From JAGTVG01 sp964389805 (lineage in GTDB: Bacteria > Bacteroidota > Bacteroidia > Cytophagales > Cyclobacteriaceae), in assembly GCA_964389805.1 (NCBI GenBank), contig CAYMFU010000262.1, positions 1-18,672 of the forward strand: DNA of 18,672 nt, read 5' to 3'. Positions within the stretch are counted from its first letter, which is position 1. Every line of letters begins with the position of its first letter. The translations under genes and the position numbers were made by a program. Below the pieces are notes generated by a model. The model was given only the letters and a program-made list of their open reading frames with translations, did no database searches and was not told where the DNA came from. Of the stretch, positions 14,888-18,672 are shown one piece after another.

Positions 14888-14953
14888 GCACACAGCAACA
14901 GACCCGTATATGATGTATTGCCGTAAGGCAATGGATTATATACGTTGTTGACA
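14888..14953 (-). repeat. attC-like site (66 bp), best inner stem
   Basis: On the plus strand GCAAC, a 5-nt spacer AGACC and CGTATATGATGTATTGCC face GGCAATGGATTATATACG and GTTG, with a GTAA loop. Inner pairs ATTGCC/GGCAAT and CGTATAT/ATATACG are perfect. The extra spacer on one side gives the strand-specific asymmetry expected of attC. It shares TATATACGTTGTTG (14937-14950) with the site at 13797. Confidence 0.68.
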
Positions 14954-14963
14954 AAAGTATATT

Positions 14964-15932
14964 CTATTCAATATTAATTTTACCTTTTATCCAATTTGGT
15001 AAATAAAAATTCATGCCGGTTTTTTTCTCTACGTCAACTAATTTATTTCGTATCTCTATTGTTCTTAGTCCAATTTTTTGTCTTAACTGATTAGTTTTGG
15101 AAAGCGTAGAATCCGTGGGTGGCATTAAAAATCCATAGCCTGGTTTAGTTCTTCCTGATGACACCACTATTTGCCAATCATCCATCAAGGCGTATTCATA
15201 AGGTGACATCTCACCTTTTTCAATAGCTCTTATCAGTTTTGGCTTAATAAAATTATAGAGTGTGTCTTTCTTTGAATATTCTTGTGATATAGAATTGTGG
15301 TGACTTATAATCGTTGACATCCAAAAGTCATTACCAATGAGTTTTTCTCCTGGATAGCCGTTTTTATTCAAAATGCCGATAAGTTCAAAAATTTGAATTT
15401 CGCTGTGTGGAGCAAACTTCTTTGTTCCATATCTTTCCTGAGCCTTGTTCCCAATTCTAAATAATGCACCCATAGCTTTTTTTTGGTCCTTCTTGAACAT
15501 AAGATGCACTATCTCTCTTAAATCCCAATCAATTCTTGTTCCATATTGACTGTGAAGATTGCTATAAGATTGTTCAATGGCGCTCCACTCAGGATCCTCT
15601 TGAAGTGGCTTTAAAAAAATGTTTTTTTTTATGTCTTTTAACTCCCAACCGGCCGCTATCCCTTTTCTTAGTAGATCCAATGCTATTTTTCTATCATCCA
15701 GGTAAAGGGCTAACTGAGCAGCTACCTTGTAATCTCTTAAAAAGACAAAATCATAAATTTCAAAAATCTGTTCATATGCGATCAAAGCATCTTCAAATGC
15801 TTCCTGACTAAGAAGTATTTCCACCTCATTGATCTGGACATGATATTTTAAATAATCCAGATTTTCATTGACCTGAAATTCCTTTAATGTGACAATCGGA
15901 ATGAGACAGAAAACTAAAAACTTATTCATCAT
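14964..15932 (-). CDS. Secreted protein with TPR-like N-terminus and DUF6624-like C-terminus
   Basis: The preferred start is MMNKFLVFCLIP (15932; 15929 also possible), giving 322 aa with a signal peptide. A longer frame from 16013 would add 27 residues coded by the palindrome at 15945-16019 and was rejected. Residues about 30-130 form helical TPR-like repeats (EAFEDALIAYEQIFE, DRKIALDLLRKGI). The second half has YPGEKLIGNDFW, ISHHNS, IKPKLIRAIEKGEMSPYEYA, LMDDWQIVVSSG and GYGFLMPP, an order like DUF6624 proteins. Function is unknown. It is the first unit of the cassette-like array by polarity, nearest to where attI would be expected. Confidence 0.8.
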   Translation of the reverse strand: MMNKFLVFCLIPIVTLKEFQVNENLDYLKYHVQINEVEILLSQEAFEDALIAYEQIFEIYDFVFLRDYKVAAQLALYLDDRKIALDLLRKGIAAGWELKDIKKNIFLKPLQEDPEWSAIEQSYSNLHSQYGTRIDWDLREIVHLMFKKDQKKAMGALFRIGNKAQERYGTKKFAPHSEIQIFELIGILNKNGYPGEKLIGNDFWMSTIISHHNSISQEYSKKDTLYNFIKPKLIRAIEKGEMSPYEYALMDDWQIVVSSGRTKPGYGFLMPPTDSTLSKTNQLRQKIGLRTIEIRNKLVDVEKKTGMNFYLPNWIKGKINIE

Positions 15933-15944
15933 AATTTCTATGGT

Positions 15945-16019
15945 TGCCAACCGTTTGGCTATGTGTAGTGTGGGTTTTCCAAGCACGTCACTTTCAAACC
16001 TGCACAGAGCCAATTCGTT
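15945..16019 (-). repeat. attC-like site at the right edge of the array
   Basis: TTGGCT (15955-15960) pairs with AGCCAA (16008-16013). Outside them AAC (15949-15951) faces GTT (16016-16018) across short unpaired spacers; inside, TGTG faces CACA imperfectly. It lies just upstream of the start of the TPR/DUF6624-like gene. It could equally be the remains of attI or of the previous cassette's attC. Confidence 0.5.
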
Positions 16020-16324
16020 TATTCATATTTTCTTTTTTACTCCAATCATCAAAGACGGATTATAATATCTTAAAAAATTTATTGGGTTGATTTTCAATTT
16101 AAGTAAAATCACAATTATTACAATCCCTGAAGAACGCTAATAGTAGATCTATATCCATATCAAGAAATATGAGGGAAACATTCCATAGATATAAAATGAT
16201 TTATATAGCTCGTAACCATTCTACCCCTTACTCTTCCAAAGGATGTCAATTAATTTATTTTTTATGTAAATAGGTTGGCAGCAAGGGTTTTAGGGCAATA
16301 TGCATTGATTTACAGACTTAATTG
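16020..16324. other. AT-rich non-coding stretch between array and fic
   Basis: No gene, no integrase remnant and no RNA gene were recognised. It lies where an attI site and cassette promoter would be expected; the tract GGTTGGCAGC near 16273 is a GTTRRRY-like core, but that alone is not evidence. Confidence 0.4.
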
Positions 16325-16399
16325 CCGCAATATTTGCGGAGATTATTTTGGCGGTGCGGAGATTAATACTTATATTTACCGCTAATTATGCGGAGATTA
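16325..16399 (+). promoter_or_regulatory. Promoter/operator of the fic gene: three TGCGGAGATTA repeats
   Basis: TGCGGAGATTA occurs exactly three times, at 16335-16345, 16355-16365 and 16389-16399, the third overlapping the ATG. Each also shows a GC-rich inverted half: CCGCAA-TAT-TTGCGG (16325-16339) and CCGC...GCGG (16379-16393). Between the copies lies TTTTG (16346-16350), 20 bases, then TATATTTA (16371-16378), near the Bacteroidota promoter pattern TTTG-N19-TAnnTTTG. Transcription would then begin just before the ATG, suggesting a leaderless mRNA. The Fic protein ends in a winged helix that could bind these repeats. Confidence 0.6.
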
Positions 16400-17500
16400 A
16401 ATAGATTCATATACGAACATTCGGATTGGCCAAAATTTAAATGGGCTGAAAACAAACTGATTACTCTATTGACAGAAGTAAGAAACCTTCAAGGTAGAGT
16501 TATTGGCAAAATGAGTCTATTAGGATTCGAACTTCAAAATCAAGCCAATCTTGAGATTCTTACTCAAGATGTACTAAAATCAACAGAGATTGAAGGTGAA
16601 ATTTTAGATCAAGAACAAGTACGATCTTCAATAGCAAGAAGATTAGGACTTGATATTCCCGGGCTTGTAGATTCTGATAGAAATGTTGATGGTGTAGTTG
16701 AGATGATGCTTGATGCTACTGGCAATTTTGATAAGCCCTTAACTAAGGAGAGACTATTTGGCTGGCATAATTCATTATTCCCATCAGGCTACGATGGATT
16801 ATTTAAGGTTATAGTAGGTAACTGGAGAGATGATTCTACCGGGCCTATGCAGGTTGTTTCCGGACCAATGGGCAAAGAAAAGGTTCATTTTCAAGCACCT
16901 GATGCAAATCTAATAGATGTGCAGATGATACTGTTTTTAAATTGGTTAAATGATAAACAACAGATTGATTTGGTTATAAAGGCTGCTATTGCTCACCTGT
17001 GGTTTGTAACTATTCACCCCTTTGAGGATGGTAACGGTCGGATTGCAAGAGCAATCACAGATATGATTCTCGCACAATCAGATAATCAATCTACTAGATT
17101 TTATAGTATGTCTGCTCAGATAAGGAACGAACGGAATCAGTATTATGATATCCTTGAAAAGACTCAAAAAGGAGGTCTGGATATCACAGATTGGATCAAT
17201 TGGTTCCTGAATTGTCTGCTTAACGCATTAAAATCGTCGGATGACCTATTGAGTAATGTGATATTTAAATATGAATTCTGGTTGAAAAATTCATCTCGAA
17301 TAGATAATGAGAGACAAAAAAAAGTACTCAATATGCTAATTGATGGATTTGTGGGCAAATTGACTACCTCAAAATGGGCCAAAATTGGAAAATGCTCTCA
17401 GGATACAGCCTTGAGAGATATTCAAGACTTAATCGATAAAGATATTTTATACAAGCTACCCGGAGGTGGAAGAAGTACTGGATATGATTTAAAAAGATGA
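16388..17500 (+). CDS. Fic-family protein (DUF4172-type), likely AMP transferase with own inhibitory motif
   Basis: This 370-aa protein starts MRRLNRFIYEHSDWPKFKW, the N-terminal DUF4172-type domain (about 1-80). The inhibitory motif [S/T]xxxE[G/N] is seen as STEIEG (65-70). The catalytic Fic motif HPFEDGNGRIAR lies at 210-221 with H210 intact, and the target-binding flap region is at about 135-170. A C-terminal winged-helix segment (about 305-370: KVLNMLIDGF, TTSKWAKIGKCSQDTALRDI, LYKLPGGGRSTGY) resembles DNA-binding domains. Fic enzymes AMPylate hydroxyl groups on proteins; the target is unknown. All residues for activity are present. It sits behind three operator-like repeats and may repress itself. 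The next gene starts 27 bases later and could share the transcript. Confidence 0.95.
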   Translation: MRRLNRFIYEHSDWPKFKWAENKLITLLTEVRNLQGRVIGKMSLLGFELQNQANLEILTQDVLKSTEIEGEILDQEQVRSSIARRLGLDIPGLVDSDRNVDGVVEMMLDATGNFDKPLTKERLFGWHNSLFPSGYDGLFKVIVGNWRDDSTGPMQVVSGPMGKEKVHFQAPDANLIDVQMILFLNWLNDKQQIDLVIKAAIAHLWFVTIHPFEDGNGRIARAITDMILAQSDNQSTRFYSMSAQIRNERNQYYDILEKTQKGGLDITDWINWFLNCLLNALKSSDDLLSNVIFKYEFWLKNSSRIDNERQKKVLNMLIDGFVGKLTTSKWAKIGKCSQDTALRDIQDLIDKDILYKLPGGGRSTGYDLKR

Positions 17501-17527
17501 TCAAATATTGAAATCACAATAACAAAT

Positions 17528-18622
17528 ATGAAAGGCTATAGATATCTACCAATAATCCTTCTGACATCATTAATACTTTGTCAGTGTAAAACTGGTTCAA
17601 AGAAATTAGTGCAAGCGGAGCTCCCACTTGATGTGAGGGAAACTGTTGAGAAACGAATAGCTGAAGGAATTACACCAAGCATTGCTATTGCGATAATTGA
17701 TAAAAATGGGATACATTATTTCACTTTTGGGCTAACCTCAGAGACTGGCAAGGAGGTTAATGAGCACACAATCTATGAAATCGGATCTATATCCAAAGTG
17801 TTTACGGGTATACTTCTTGCTCAGCAAGTTTTAGATGGGGATCTCAAATTGGATGACAAGATAAATGATTACCTCCCGGCTGATGTAAAAGTACCTGTTA
17901 TGGGTGAACAGGAAATTACTTTTGGCAACCTTACCGACCATACTTCGGGACTTCCACGAATGCCTGATAACTTCTATCCTGCAAACCCATACAATCCGTA
18001 TGCCGATTATACCGTTGATCAGATGTATGAATTTATCTCAAGTTATCAACCTGTAAGGACTGTCGGAACAGAGTATGAATATTCTAATCTCGCACAAGGA
18101 CTTCTTGGGCATCTCCTGGCTGAGAATAAGAATACTTCTTACGAGAATTTAATGATCGGGACCATTGCAGATCCACTGGGGATGTATGAAACGAAAATTG
18201 AATTTGATCAAAGGATGAAAGACAATTTAGCTTTGGGTCATAGTGGTGGACAGGTTGTGGAAAACTGGGATATACCTACCTTGGCGGGAGCTGGGGCAAT
18301 CAGAAGTTCAAACTCTGATATGGCCAAATTTATATCTGCTAATCTGGGCAATTCAGAGAGTACTGTAACAGCTGCCATGGAGTTGTCTCATGAGATACGA
18401 CATGACAAAGCTGGTAATATGCAGGTGGCGATGGGATGGCACATCAAGAAAGGAGAGGACGGGGATGTTTTCTGGCATAATGGAGGAACCGGTGGATATA
18501 GAACATTCGTGGGATTTGTAAAGGAAACAGATAAAGGAGTGGTGCTTCTTACAAATTCTTCAGCAGGAGCTGATGATATTGGATTTCATTTACTGGATCC
18601 CGGCTCAAAACTAAATATGTAA
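17528..18622 (+). CDS. Serine hydrolase, class C beta-lactamase/penicillin-binding-protein-like
   Basis: This 364-aa exported protein has the Beta-lactamase (PF00144-type) fold motifs: nucleophile S87 in SISK (87-90), the Y185-S186-N187 motif in EYEYSNL, and HNGGTGG at about 317-323 near the C-terminus, replacing KTG. The signal peptide ends near LILCQC; the cysteines suggest a lipoprotein, but the lipobox is not canonical. This family includes esterases, D-aminopeptidases and AmpC enzymes, so resistance to beta-lactams should not be assumed. Length is normal and the frame is intact. The start MKGYRY follows the fic stop by 27 bases with only an A-rich leader; an operon is possible but not shown. 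Confidence 0.93.
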   Translation: MKGYRYLPIILLTSLILCQCKTGSKKLVQAELPLDVRETVEKRIAEGITPSIAIAIIDKNGIHYFTFGLTSETGKEVNEHTIYEIGSISKVFTGILLAQQVLDGDLKLDDKINDYLPADVKVPVMGEQEITFGNLTDHTSGLPRMPDNFYPANPYNPYADYTVDQMYEFISSYQPVRTVGTEYEYSNLAQGLLGHLLAENKNTSYENLMIGTIADPLGMYETKIEFDQRMKDNLALGHSGGQVVENWDIPTLAGAGAIRSSNSDMAKFISANLGNSESTVTAAMELSHEIRHDKAGNMQVAMGWHIKKGEDGDVFWHNGGTGGYRTFVGFVKETDKGVVLLTNSSAGADDIGFHLLDPGSKLNM

Positions 18623-18672
18623 TACTTACAACCACCAACTGAAGCCCTCCATATCTGTGCCCATAATTCACT

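Larger units (their letters stand above)
10352..16019 (-). mobile_element. Candidate integron cassette array without integrase (CALIN-like)
   Basis: Eight minus-strand genes form seven units separated and bounded by eight imperfect palindromes (10352-10433, 11586-11718, 12370-12405, 13110-13244, 13797-13853, 14103-14150, 14888-14953, 15945-16019). On the gene strand each site follows a stop codon and precedes the next start, mostly ending in GTT-type cores and beginning in AAC-type cores, as attC sites do. Genes share direction but not function, and two palindromes share a 14-mer. No tyrosine integrase or attI was seen. By cassette polarity attI would lie to the right of 16019, where a Fic gene now begins. 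Assignment rests on hand-drawn pairing; several R boxes depart from RYYYAAC/GTTRRRY. Confidence 0.65.

Noticed and set aside
14878..14931. 18-residue N-terminal extension of the SRPBCC protein
   Set aside because: It is coded by the attC-like palindrome; MDYKN at 14877 is the normal family start.
15933..16013. 27-residue N-terminal extension of the TPR/DUF6624-like protein
   Set aside because: It would be translated from the attC-like palindrome and would hide a good signal peptide starting at 15932.
10352..16019. CRISPR array
   Set aside because: The palindromes vary in length and sequence, and lie hundreds of bases apart with genes between; no cas gene is present.

Overview
The window looks like a chromosome segment from a Bacteroidota bacterium, probably of the Cytophagales/Flavobacteriia type. 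The signs are A-rich translation starts with poor Shine-Dalgarno sites, promoter-like TAnnTTTG boxes, lipoproteins, a DUF4172-type Fic protein, a PBPb-histidine kinase and small sigma-linked membrane proteins. The order is inferred from gene families only. By eye the middle and right parts are more AT-rich than the gene at the left edge.

Layout. (1) 1-2323: the 3' part of a large gene of probable carbohydrate-active (alpha/alpha)6-type fold, followed by tRNA-Arg(UCU) at 2542-2615. (2) 2773-4826: an apparently complete IS1182-family element (2826-4532, 15-bp perfect terminal repeats, TTTG target duplication) nested in the 5' end of a decayed IS3-family element. (3) 4823-7775: a zinc alcohol dehydrogenase on the minus strand, divergent from an orphan sensor kinase with a solute-binding-protein sensor. 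(4) 7776-8294: non-coding DNA with a near-perfect operator-like palindrome, a long imperfect inverted repeat and two terminator hairpins. (5) 8295-9838: a sigma-factor locus. An ECF-like sigma gene and a two-TM protein read right; two small membrane proteins, one with a His-rich tail, read left. (6) 9839-10352: a 17-nt tRNA 3'-end-like fragment and a second decayed IS3-family orfA.

(7) 10352-16019 is the most interesting part. Eight minus-strand genes form seven units, and the units are separated by eight imperfect palindromes with CAAC/GTTG-type outer cores and internal stems. This is the layout of an integron cassette array: one gene, or occasionally two, followed by an attC-like site, all in one direction. 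No integrase gene is visible, so it would count as a CALIN (cluster of attC sites lacking an integrase). The cassettes encode an SMP-30-like lipoprotein, an ICMT-like membrane methyltransferase, a CPBP/Rce1-like membrane protease, an SRPBCC protein, a 51-aa glycine-zipper protein, a DUF1059-like protein with a second SRPBCC protein, and a secreted DUF6624-like protein. Three reading frames can be extended into the palindromes; internal starts were preferred for two of them.

(8) 16020-18622: a Fic-family AMPylase-like protein (N-terminal inhibitory motif, C-terminal winged helix) behind a promoter built on three copies of TGCGGAGATTA, the third overlapping its start codon, followed by a class C beta-lactamase-like serine hydrolase.
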